From: Pseudomonadota bacterium
GTDB lineage: Bacteria > Pseudomonadota > Alphaproteobacteria > Rhizobiales > Beijerinckiaceae
Length of the DNA: 45,099 bases
NCBI GenBank assembly: GCA_023386115.1
Contig: JAEWKL010000546.1
Location: 1-45,099, forward strand
Direction of reading: 5' to 3'
The notes beneath the pieces were generated by a model. That model searched no databases. It saw only the letters and a program-made list of their open reading frames with translations, and was not told the origin of the DNA. How positions within the stretch are numbered: the stretch's first letter is position 1; every line of letters begins with the position of its first letter. The translations under genes and the position numbers were made by a program. This document shows, piece after piece, positions 24,910 to 32,248 of this stretch.

Positions 24910-26397
24910 ATGCATGACCTTGTTCTGAGCGGTGGCCGGATCGTGGATCCGGAGAGCGGCTTCGATGGGATCGCGGATCTCGCCGTCGCCGGCGGCCGGA
25001 TCGTCGCGATCGGGAGCGCGCTCGGGCCCGCCCGTCGGACGCTGCCGGTCGACGGGCTCGTGGTCGCGCCTGGATTCATCGACCTGCACGCCCACGGGCA
25101 ATGCGTCCCGTCCGACAGGATGCAGGCGTTTGACGGCGTGACGACGGCGCTCGAACTCGAACTCGGGGTCTGGCCTGTCGCGCGCTGGTACGACGAGCAG
25201 GCCCTGGCGGGGCGCGTGCTCAACTACGGCGCCTCGACCGGATGGGTGTTCGCCCGCATCGCCGCCAAAACGGCGCAGCAGACGGAGTCGAGCATCGCCG
25301 GCATGGGCCGGGCGATGCAGGACAGGCGCTGGGCGGACGAGGTCGCGAGTCCGGCCGAGGCCGACGACATCGTCGAGCGGGTCCGCGTCGGGCTCGAGCA
25401 GGGCGGCCTCGGAATCGGCTTCCCGAACGCCTACGCGCCCGGCGCTGGCGTGAAGGAGATTTCCGCGCTCTGCAGCCTCGCGGCGGCGGCGGGCACGCCC
25501 ACCTTCACCCACATCGCGTACATGTCCAATGTCGACCCGCTGAGCTCAGTCGAGGCCTATACCCGGCTCATCGGTCTCGCGGGGTCGACCGGCGCCCACA
25601 TGCACATCTGCCACTTCAACTCGACGAGCCTGCAGGACGTCGAGCGTGCGGCCGAACTCGTCCGCACGGCCCAAGGGCAGGGCCTCAAGGTCACGGTCGA
25701 AGCCTACCCGTACGGGACGGGATCGACGGTGGTCGGGGCGGTGTTCTTCGCCGACCCCGCATTCCCGGAGCGCACCGGCGGAGGCTACGACTCCATTCAG
25801 AGCCTCGCCTCGGGGCGTCGGTTCACCGATCGCGACGACGTCCTCGCTGCCCAGGCCGACGATCCGGGCGCGCTGGTCCTTTGGCATTTCCTCGACGTCG
25901 CGGCCGATGAGCGCCACCGCGATCTCCTCGACGTCTCCGTCCTGTTTCCCGGCGGCGCCATCGCGTCGGACGCCGTCCCGTGGCTGCTGCCCGACGGATC
26001 GACGTATCTCGGGAACGCTTGGCCGCTGCCGGAGGACGCCGTCTCGCATCCGCGGTCGAGCGGCACCTTCACGCGCTTCCTGCGCGAGTGGGTCCGGGAG
26101 CGGAACGCCGTCCCGCTGGCAGAAGGCTTGGCGAAATGCGCCCTCATCCCGGCCCGGATCATGGAGGCGAGCACGCCCGCGCTGCGCAGGAAGGGACGAC
26201 TCCAGGCCGGGTGTGACGCCGACATCGTCTGCTTCGATCTCGACACCCTGACCGACAGGGCCGATTTCCGTCATTCCAACCGCGCGTCCGAAGGGGTGCG
26301 CCACCTCCTGGTCGGGGGTGAGCCCGTGATCGCGGATGGTGACCTCGTGCTCGACGCGCGGCCGGGCCGGCCCGTTCGCAGAACCCCGTCCGCATGA
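24910..26397 (+). CDS. Amidohydrolase, D-aminoacylase/N-acyl-D-amino acid deacylase-like (Amidohydro_3)
   Basis: Metal-dependent amidohydrolase, 495 aa, expected to hydrolyse an N-acyl or N-formyl bond. N-terminal metal ligands are His60 and His62 in GFIDLHAHG. Later barrel histidines are in PTFTHIAYMS and MHICHFNSTS, and LGIGFPNAYAPG corresponds to the GALGISxGLxYxPG stretch of D-aminoacylases. The C-terminal IPARIMEASTP and LQAGCDADIVCFD are typical. The frame opens at 24844, but ATG 24910 (MHDLVLSGGRIVDP) is the standard start. It overlaps the following CobW gene by four bases. After an isonitrile hydratase, an N-substituted formamide deformylase is one option; N-acyl-D-amino acid deacylase is the other. 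Confidence 0.85.
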   Translation: MHDLVLSGGRIVDPESGFDGIADLAVAGGRIVAIGSALGPARRTLPVDGLVVAPGFIDLHAHGQCVPSDRMQAFDGVTTALELELGVWPVARWYDEQALAGRVLNYGASTGWVFARIAAKTAQQTESSIAGMGRAMQDRRWADEVASPAEADDIVERVRVGLEQGGLGIGFPNAYAPGAGVKEISALCSLAAAAGTPTFTHIAYMSNVDPLSSVEAYTRLIGLAGSTGAHMHICHFNSTSLQDVERAAELVRTAQGQGLKVTVEAYPYGTGSTVVGAVFFADPAFPERTGGGYDSIQSLASGRRFTDRDDVLAAQADDPGALVLWHFLDVAADERHRDLLDVSVLFPGGAIASDAVPWLLPDGSTYLGNAWPLPEDAVSHPRSSGTFTRFLREWVRERNAVPLAEGLAKCALIPARIMEASTPALRRKGRLQAGCDADIVCFDLDTLTDRADFRHSNRASEGVRHLLVGGEPVIADGDLVLDARPGRPVRRTPSA

Positions 26398-27365
26398 CCG
26401 TTCCCATCCTGCTGGTTGCCGGGTTCCTGGGAGCGGGGAAGACCACGCTCGTCAGCCATCTCCTCTCGCATGCGGAGGGCAGGCGGATCGCGGCGGTGGT
26501 CAACGATTTCGGTGCGATCGACATCGATGCGGCCCTGATCGCCCAGTCGACCGGCACGGTCATCAGCCTCAAGAACGGCTGCATCTGCTGCAGCCTGCAA
26601 GGGGATCTGATGCGCACCCTCGCCGGATTGATGCGGCAGGCCCCCGCTCCGGACGCCATCGTGATCGAGACCAGCGGCGCCTCGGATCCGGCCGAGATCG
26701 TCCGAAATCTCCTCGATCCGGTCATCTACGCCGCAACCCCGCTCGATACCGTCGTCAGCGTGATCGATGCCCGCCACCTGGCCGACCGCCCCGACCTTGC
26801 CGACGATGCCCTGTGGCGCTCGCAGCTCGCCGCGGCGGATTTCGTCGTCGTCGCGAAGACCGACCTCGTCGATGAGGCGGAGCTCGCCAGCATTCGTGCG
26901 CTGGTGGCGCGGTGGAAGCCGCAGCTTTTGACCTTCGACGCCGTTCAGGGCGCGGTGCCCCTCGATCTCCTGTTCCATCGCGGCGAGCACGCGACCGCCA
27001 TGCCAAGCGGACAGCGCAGGCTGCCGGTGGCGGAGCGCTTCGAGGCCTTGAGCTGGACGGCACGCCGGCCGCTGTCGCTCGCGCGCTTCCAGGCTGCCAT
27101 CGGGCGCCTCAAGCCCGGCCTTCTGCGGGCCAAGGGTTTCGTGACGTTCGACCATGCGCCTCACAGGCCGATGCTGTTCCAGCTGGTCGGCGCGCGCGCC
27201 ACGGTCATCTCGAGCCCTGTCGCGGCCCGAGAGGAGGTCTGCGCCCGTCTCGTCCTGATCTCGGAGACGGGGCGCCTCGACCGCGACGAGGCGCTCCGGC
27301 TGCTCGGCGACGCTGTCGTTCCCGCAGGAGGCGGGGCGGCGGGCGTCAGTACCGGCCAGGTCTGA
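26394..27365 (+). CDS. CobW/COG0523-family GTPase (putative metallochaperone)
   Basis: G3E GTPase of the CobW/ZNG1 group, 323 aa. Walker A GFLGAGKTT is at residues 10-18, the metal-binding CxCC motif at Cys63-Cys65-Cys66 (NGCICCSLQGDL), ETSGASDPAEI follows as the switch region and AKTD as the base-recognition motif. A C-terminal CobW domain runs from about residue 215 (FEALSWTARRPLSLARFQ). Family members use GTP to deliver Zn, Co or Fe to target enzymes. The ATGA overlap with the metal-dependent amidohydrolase indicates coupled translation and suggests that enzyme as its client. Its 3' end overlaps the convergent flavoenzyme gene by 20 bases. Confidence 0.9.
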   Translation: MTVPILLVAGFLGAGKTTLVSHLLSHAEGRRIAAVVNDFGAIDIDAALIAQSTGTVISLKNGCICCSLQGDLMRTLAGLMRQAPAPDAIVIETSGASDPAEIVRNLLDPVIYAATPLDTVVSVIDARHLADRPDLADDALWRSQLAAADFVVVAKTDLVDEAELASIRALVARWKPQLLTFDAVQGAVPLDLLFHRGEHATAMPSGQRRLPVAERFEALSWTARRPLSLARFQAAIGRLKPGLLRAKGFVTFDHAPHRPMLFQLVGARATVISSPVAAREEVCARLVLISETGRLDRDEALRLLGDAVVPAGGGAAGVSTGQV

Positions 27366-28578
27366 GGGGGAGGGGGGATACGAACGGCGTCGTCCCGGAC
27401 ATCATGTCGGCCAGCATGCGCCCGGAGGTGGGCCCGAGGGTGAAGCCTTGATGCCCGTGGCCGAAATGCAGCCATAAGCCTCGATGGCGGGGCGCCTCGC
27501 CCACGATCGGCAGCATGTCCGGCATGCACGGCCGCGTGCCGATCCAGGGCGTGTTCTCGCGCGGAGCGCCGAGATCGACGAGTTCCCTCGCCGCTGCCTC
27601 GGCGCGCAGAAGTTGGACCGGCCTCCCCCCCGCATCCGGCGCGGCGAACTCCGCACCGGTCGTGATCCGCATGCCCTGGATCATCGGGGACATGACGTAG
27701 CCGTTCGCAGCGTCCATCAAGGGAAGGTTGAGCTTGCATTGCGCGCGCCAATGCCGATGGTAGCCCCGCTTCCGGACCATCGGGAACGCGTAGCCGAAGC
27801 GGCGCAGCAACTCGGGAGACCAGGGGCCGAGCGCGACGACTGCGGCCGACGCCTCGACCGGTCCGTCCGCACTCCGCACGCTCCAGCCGGCGGCGGTCTG
27901 CGTCAGGGTCTCTGCCTCGCCCCGCAGGACGCTGCCGCCGCGTCTCCTGAACAGGCCGGCATAGGCGGCGACGAGGCGGCCCGGATCGCGAACCGACCAG
28001 GCGTCCAGCTGATGGATGGCGCCCTCGCCGGTGACCTTCAGCGCGGGCTCCAGCGCGCCCAGGGTTGCTGCCGAGAGCGGCTGCGAGCGGACGCCGTAGC
28101 GCGCTCGCACCCGTTCGGCGGCCGCCGCCGCCGCATCCATCGCGCGCGACGTGCGGTACAGGATGCGGAACCCGCCCCGGTCGACCAGGTCCGCGGCACC
28201 GGCCTCGCCGATCAACGCGTCGTGCTCCGCGGTCGCGTGCGCGATGAGGCCTGCATAGACGTGCGAAGCACGCCGGTGACGTCGGGGCGAGGAATGCCAC
28301 CAGTACCGCAGCAGAGGTCCGACGTGGTGCGGGAGCGCACGGATCTCGTAGTGCACGTCGTTGCTGCGGCCGAGCGCGATCGCCAACAGGGTCGCGATGT
28401 CCCGCGGCATGGCGTAGGGCTCGACCGCCTCGCCCTGGATGATGCCGGCATTTCCGTAACTCGTCTCCGAGCCCGGCACCGACCTGTCGATGAGCGCGAC
28501 GGTCCAGCCGCGCGACTGAAGGTGGAGGGCCGCCCCCACGCCGGCCATGCCGGCCCCGAGAACTAGGACATCGCGCAC
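27346..28578 (-). CDS. dadA: FAD-dependent oxidoreductase, D-amino acid dehydrogenase (DadA) type
   Basis: DAO-family flavoenzyme, 410 aa, oxidatively deaminating D-amino acids or secondary amines. The N-terminal FAD-binding motif LVLGAGMAGVGAALHLQSRG is at about residues 5-24, then SETSYGNAGIIQGEAVEPYA as in DadA. The C-terminal FAD segment GLWLHFGHGHQGFTLGPTSG is canonical. An open frame reaches 28758, but GTG 28578 with GGAG eight bases before it gives the correct flavoprotein N-terminus. It is convergent with the CobW gene and downstream of an oligopeptide transporter remnant on the same strand. It could oxidise D-amino acids released by the neighbouring deacylase-like enzyme. The symbol reflects family only. 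Confidence 0.87.
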   Translation of the reverse strand: MRDVLVLGAGMAGVGAALHLQSRGWTVALIDRSVPGSETSYGNAGIIQGEAVEPYAMPRDIATLLAIALGRSNDVHYEIRALPHHVGPLLRYWWHSSPRRHRRASHVYAGLIAHATAEHDALIGEAGAADLVDRGGFRILYRTSRAMDAAAAAAERVRARYGVRSQPLSAATLGALEPALKVTGEGAIHQLDAWSVRDPGRLVAAYAGLFRRRGGSVLRGEAETLTQTAAGWSVRSADGPVEASAAVVALGPWSPELLRRFGYAFPMVRKRGYHRHWRAQCKLNLPLMDAANGYVMSPMIQGMRITTGAEFAAPDAGGRPVQLLRAEAAARELVDLGAPRENTPWIGTRPCMPDMLPIVGEAPRHRGLWLHFGHGHQGFTLGPTSGRMLADMMSGTTPFVSPLPLRPGRY

Positions 28579-28689
28579 AGATCGCTCCGTTCGTGCCGCA
28601 AGGTGAACCATCGAGAGGAGGGCGGCCCCGGTCCGTGGTCGCCGCCCCGTGGCGGGAGATGGCGCGCCGCCGGGTGATCCCCACCGACC

Positions 28690-28904
28690 GGATCGAGGCA
28701 CGGCTCCTCGAGCTTGCAGCGCTCGACGCCGTGAGGGCAGCGGGTGTGGAAGCGGCATCCCCGCAGAGGGGTGACCGGGCTCGGCACGTCGCCGCGCAGC
28801 GCCACAGGGGGTGCAGTCGATCGCGGGGCGAGCGCCGATCGGTCAACGACTTCGCCGCGACACATCGTGACGACATGATGGGTCATCCGCGTGACTGTGC
28901 GCAC
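28690..28904 (-). pseudogene. Remnant of an oligopeptide/dipeptide ABC transporter ATPase (DppF/OppF C-terminus)
   Basis: A single minus-strand frame reads VTRMTHHVVTMCRGEVVDRS, which resembles the post-Walker-B segment of peptide-transporter ATPases (VxHxSHRVAVMYLGxIVE). After a shortened linker come the C-terminal hallmarks GDVPSPVTPLRGCRFHTRCP and ERCKLEEPCLDPVGGDHPAARHL. The P-loop, signature motif and Walker B are missing. It sits between the peptide-binding protein gene and dadA on the same strand, where transporter genes would be expected. This indicates that the two permeases and most of the ATPases were deleted. Confidence 0.8.
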
Positions 28905-28962
28905 GGCGAAAAACCGATCTATTTTTGGTGTTGTTTCGATTTGCGGGTCAATATAATCACTT

Positions 28963-28983
28963 TATGCGCGCGATGCGCGCATA
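28963..28983 (+). terminator. Perfect 9-bp stem-loop at the 3' end of the peptide-binding protein gene
   Basis: TATGCGCGC-GAT-GCGCGCATA, followed on the plus strand by TTTTATTT. It lies 3 bases beyond the minus-strand stop of the binding protein gene inside an AT-rich pocket. The T-run orientation would terminate plus-strand transcripts. On the minus strand it is an mRNA-3'-end hairpin without a T-run. Confidence 0.5.
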
Positions 28984-28985
28984 TT

Positions 28986-30566
28986 TTATTTAGTCAGGTT
29001 CCAAAACAACGGCGCGCTCGCTGGAACGATGCCGCTGACCACGTCGCGGTACACGGTCGGCTGACGCACTTGTCCGAGCGGAACGTAGGGCGCCTGCTCG
29101 AACGCCTCGCGCTCCATCGCCATGGCGATTTTGCGCTCGGCAGCGTCGTCAGCGGCAGCGAACCAATCCGTGCGCAACGCCTCCATTCTCGGATCGGAGA
29201 ACCATCCCGGCCAGCCCGCGCGACCGGTGCCGCGCAACCCCAGATGCGAGGCGGGACTCATGAATTCGGGAGCGACCGCGAAGGTATGGAAGATGTTCCA
29301 GCCACCTTCCCCGACGGGCTTCTGCGAGGCGCGCCGCACCAGCAGCGTTCCCCAATCCGTCGTCACGAGGTCGACCTGCATCCCGAGTTTGCGAAGCAGG
29401 TCGGCCGTGACCTCGCCGACGGATGCGAGCAAGGGTTGATCGGCCGACGCGATGACGACGACCTTGCGTCCGTCGTAGGAACTGGCCTTGAGCATCTCGC
29501 GCGCGGCGTCGATCCGGCCGTCCATGAACTCGCCGCCGGCCCCCGTGGAGAGCGGGGTTCCGCAGGGAAAGAAGGCCTTGCACTCGCGATAGTACGCCGC
29601 ATCACCGGCCATTGCGGCGAGATAATCTTCCTGGTTTACCGCGCGCAGGACCGCACGACGTACGGCCACGTCGTCGAAGGGCGGCAGCAGGCAGTTGAAG
29701 CGCAACAGCATGTATGTGCCGAGCGGATCGAGCGTCGAGACCGTCACGCCCTTTTGCCCGGCAGCGAGGGGAAGGAGGTCGGGACTCGTGGTCTCGAGCC
29801 AGTCCACCTCGCCCGTGCGCAGGGCCGACATCGCCGTCGAGGTGTCGGCGATCGTGCGCCACTCGACGCGCGGGACGTTGACCTTCTTGCCGCCGGCCAT
29901 GCCATCCGGTTTCTCGTCGCGCGGCACGTAGCCGTCGAAGCGCGCATAGGCAGCGGCCGCACCCTGGCGCCACTCGTCGGGCAGGAACCGAAACGGTCCG
30001 GAGCCGACGGCCTCGCGGATCTGCTTGGTCACGTCGGTCGTTGCCAGCCGCTCGGGCATCATGAACGGCACGGGGCTGGAGAGCTTGCCGAGCGCTTGTG
30101 TGAGGAGCGGGAACGGCGCTTTCAGGACGAAGCGGAGCCGATGATCGTCCAGGGCGGACAACTCGTCGGTTTGCGCCATCAACGTCTGTCCGAAGCCGTC
30201 GCGCGCCGCCCAGCGGCGGATGGAGGCGATACAGTCGCGGGCGAGAACCGGGGTTCCGTCGTGGAACCGGAGACCGTCGCGCAGAGTGATCGTGCACGTG
30301 CGGCCGTCATTCGTCATCTCATGGCCTGCCGCCATCTGCGGCCGAACACGGAACGCGCTATCCAGGGCATAGAGGGTGTCGAAGACCATGTAGCCGTGGT
30401 TTCTGACGACGTAGCCTGTCGTCCAGATCGGATCGAGCGCCGCAAGGTCACTCTGCGGCACGAAGCGCAGCGTCCGCGCCGCGGACTGCGCGAGGGCCGG
30501 CCGGCCGATCGGCATCGTGGCCGCCGCAGTGACGGCAAGCACTGTGCGGCGGGTGATCGGCGGCAT
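28986..30566 (-). CDS. Peptide/nickel-type ABC transporter substrate-binding protein (SBP family 5)
   Basis: Periplasmic receptor, 526 aa. A twin-arginine signal (PPITRRTVLAVTAAATMPIG, cleaved near PALAQSA) is followed by SBP_bac_5 features: LDPIWTTGYVVRNHGYMVFD, TCTITLRDGLRFHDGTPVLA, AVGSGPFRF and VRRAVLRAVNQEDYL. The frame extends to 30614, but ATG 30566 gives the correct signal peptide. Its permease and ATPase partners are missing apart from the ATPase stub at 28690, so transport would need borrowed subunits. It is divergent from the XRE-cupin regulator at 30882, its likely controller. The ligand is perhaps a peptide, amino-acid derivative or opine. Confidence 0.92.
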   Translation of the reverse strand: MPPITRRTVLAVTAAATMPIGRPALAQSAARTLRFVPQSDLAALDPIWTTGYVVRNHGYMVFDTLYALDSAFRVRPQMAAGHEMTNDGRTCTITLRDGLRFHDGTPVLARDCIASIRRWAARDGFGQTLMAQTDELSALDDHRLRFVLKAPFPLLTQALGKLSSPVPFMMPERLATTDVTKQIREAVGSGPFRFLPDEWRQGAAAAYARFDGYVPRDEKPDGMAGGKKVNVPRVEWRTIADTSTAMSALRTGEVDWLETTSPDLLPLAAGQKGVTVSTLDPLGTYMLLRFNCLLPPFDDVAVRRAVLRAVNQEDYLAAMAGDAAYYRECKAFFPCGTPLSTGAGGEFMDGRIDAAREMLKASSYDGRKVVVIASADQPLLASVGEVTADLLRKLGMQVDLVTTDWGTLLVRRASQKPVGEGGWNIFHTFAVAPEFMSPASHLGLRGTGRAGWPGWFSDPRMEALRTDWFAAADDAAERKIAMAMEREAFEQAPYVPLGQVRQPTVYRDVVSGIVPASAPLFWNLTK

Positions 30567-30840
30567 GGGACATTCTCGCTGAGGCGTTGAAAATCCGCGC
30601 AGAGGGAGGCTCAATCCCTGAGCCGTCCTTCGCTGTTCTGGCTGCTCGATCGTCAGCCAAGCATCAAGGATGCAACGGAGGACACGTGTGGCTTGCGCCG
30701 CATGGGGAACTCCGGTCCATCAGCCAACCTATCGGCGCATTCGACCCGAGGAGCAGGCCCCTCAAGCCTGTCCCCCTTGCGAGAGCCGAGCCATCAGGTA
30801 CCGATAACGCCGACCCGGCGTCTTGTTTTCGACTCAGAGC

Positions 30841-30882
30841 ATTTTTTAGCGCATGAGTCAAATTTTTTAGCGGATCACTCAA
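30841..30882 (+). repeat. Two 21-bp tandem repeats at the start of the XRE-cupin gene
   Basis: Copies at 30841-30861 and 30862-30882 share ATTTTTTAGCG at the left and TCAA at the right, and differ only in the middle. The second copy ends on the A of the ATG. The period of 21 bases equals two helical turns, and the AT-rich content stands out from the surroundings. A likely autoregulatory operator. Confidence 0.7.
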
Positions 30883-31586
30883 TGTCCCGACTTCGCGCTG
30901 CCGACCCCGAGACGCCCGGCCTTGGCGACTGCCTGAGAATCGCGCGGCGCGGCCGCGGCCTCACGTTGAAGCAAGTGTCAGAACGGACAGGAGTTGCAGT
31001 CTCGACGTTATCTAAAGTTGAGAATCATCAAATGACACTGACATACGACAAATTGCTCCAGATCAGCCGCGGACTGGATATCGATATCAGCGAATTGTTT
31101 CACCCCGCAATGTCGTCCAGTCCCGCGAAGCAATTCAACCGTCGCAGCGTGTCGCGGCGGGGGGAGGGCCAGAATGTCCAAACAAAATCGTACCATTATC
31201 TCTACCAACACACAGATCTCCTTGGCAAGCAGATGTCGCCGATCATAGCCGAGATGAATGCCCGGACTATTGAAGAATTTGGACCGATGATGAAACACGA
31301 AGGTGAGGAATATTTACTCGTCTTAGAAGGAAAAATTTCGGTCCATACCGAGTTTTATGCTCCCGTTGAACTGGAGGCCGGCGACTCGATATTTATCGAC
31401 AGCACCATGGCGCACGCCTATCTCAATGTCGGCGATGGCATCGCACGCGCCGTGTGCGTCTGCAGCGCCAGTTCGTCGGCCCTGATGGAGGCTCTGAGGA
31501 TCATCGAAGAACGCGATGCAGCGAGCACGGCGAACAGCTCTCCCAGCCGCGGCAAACAGGGCGCGCTGGCCAAGGCTCGGCGGTGA
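30882..31586 (+). CDS. XRE-family regulator with C-terminal cupin domain
   Basis: Regulator of 234 aa. The Cro/C1-type HTH covers about residues 17-72 (LTLKQVSERTGVAVSTLSKV, YDKLLQISRGLDIDISELF). A cupin-2 effector domain lies at about 125-205 (HEGEEYLLVLEGKISVHTEF, LEAGDSIFIDSTMAHAYLNV). This class often senses amino acids, polyamines or other small acids and controls their catabolism. The frame is open back to 30693, but ATG 30882 gives the usual short N-terminus. It begins at the edge of a 21-bp tandem repeat and is divergent from the peptide-binding protein gene (315-base spacer). Base composition is lower in GC than its neighbours, a hint of separate origin. Confidence 0.92.
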   Translation: MSRLRAADPETPGLGDCLRIARRGRGLTLKQVSERTGVAVSTLSKVENHQMTLTYDKLLQISRGLDIDISELFHPAMSSSPAKQFNRRSVSRRGEGQNVQTKSYHYLYQHTDLLGKQMSPIIAEMNARTIEEFGPMMKHEGEEYLLVLEGKISVHTEFYAPVELEAGDSIFIDSTMAHAYLNVGDGIARAVCVCSASSSALMEALRIIEERDAASTANSSPSRGKQGALAKARR

Positions 31587-31766
31587 GTATCGAGACGCGA
31601 CCTGCTTCCGCTCGATGAGCGTCCATGGTTACGATCAGGCCCGAACGCGCGGGGACCCTGTCCCTTGGAATGGTGGGGCTCTCCCGCGGGGGTGGCCATC
31701 AGCGGTGACGGGTTGGGATCGGGCTTGCGAGCACCAACCCCGAACCCGGAAGACCCCCGATGACCG

Positions 31767-31930
31767 ATGCGGGCCGGCCTGGTCGGACTGCGCATCCCGA
31801 AGCTGAGGACGGGCAGCGACTTCCCGAGCTTTCTGGAGCCGCGCCGCATGGACGGTGCAACGCTGCCGCACCATGGCCCTGGAAAGCATCGCCCCGATCG
31901 GCGGCCCTCGTCAGTCTGCCCGCCCTGGCA
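31767..31930 (+). pseudogene. IS256-family transposase relic with internal deletion
   Basis: The first piece reads MRAGLVGLRIPKLRTGSDFP followed by SFLEPRRM, a clear match to the TRAGTVELRIPKLRKGSYFPxFLEPRRM segment near the N-terminus of IS256 transposases. From 31870, in another frame, TMALESIAPIGG resembles the C-terminal YMTLETIAPLSDD. Everything between, including the DDE catalytic region, is gone. A sequence like the element's right end (CGGGACACGATC) follows near 31991. The 180 bases between the XRE-cupin stop and this relic hold nothing else recognisable. Confidence 0.75.
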
Positions 31931-32248
31931 ATCTGACCAGTCCGGCCCTGCCGGTCTCCGTGGTGGACGAGCTTCAGCGACACCACGCCCCGGGACACGA
32001 TCCATTTCCCACGTTCTGCGACCGACCCGTGTCCACCTCGTCGAAAAAGGCTCTGGCAGCGGCGGCCAGGACCTCAGAGCCATGTGTCCGCTGTGCATGC
32101 TGCGCTGAACATCCCGGCTCGGGGCTGGTGCGTCGCCCTGAATCGTCGTGCCGTGAGGCGCCGGCCTCGTGCACCGGTGCAGGGTCGCGGGCGAAGCATC
32201 CTCGTCCGGACGAAGGAGCGAAATTCTGCCGCGACCCATATCGGCCGT
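31931..32248. other. Intergenic debris after the IS256 relic
   Basis: No recognisable gene. It is probably the tail of the decayed IS256 element followed by the 3' flank of the sensor kinase gene. Open frames on both strands are shadows without family features. Confidence 0.4.
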
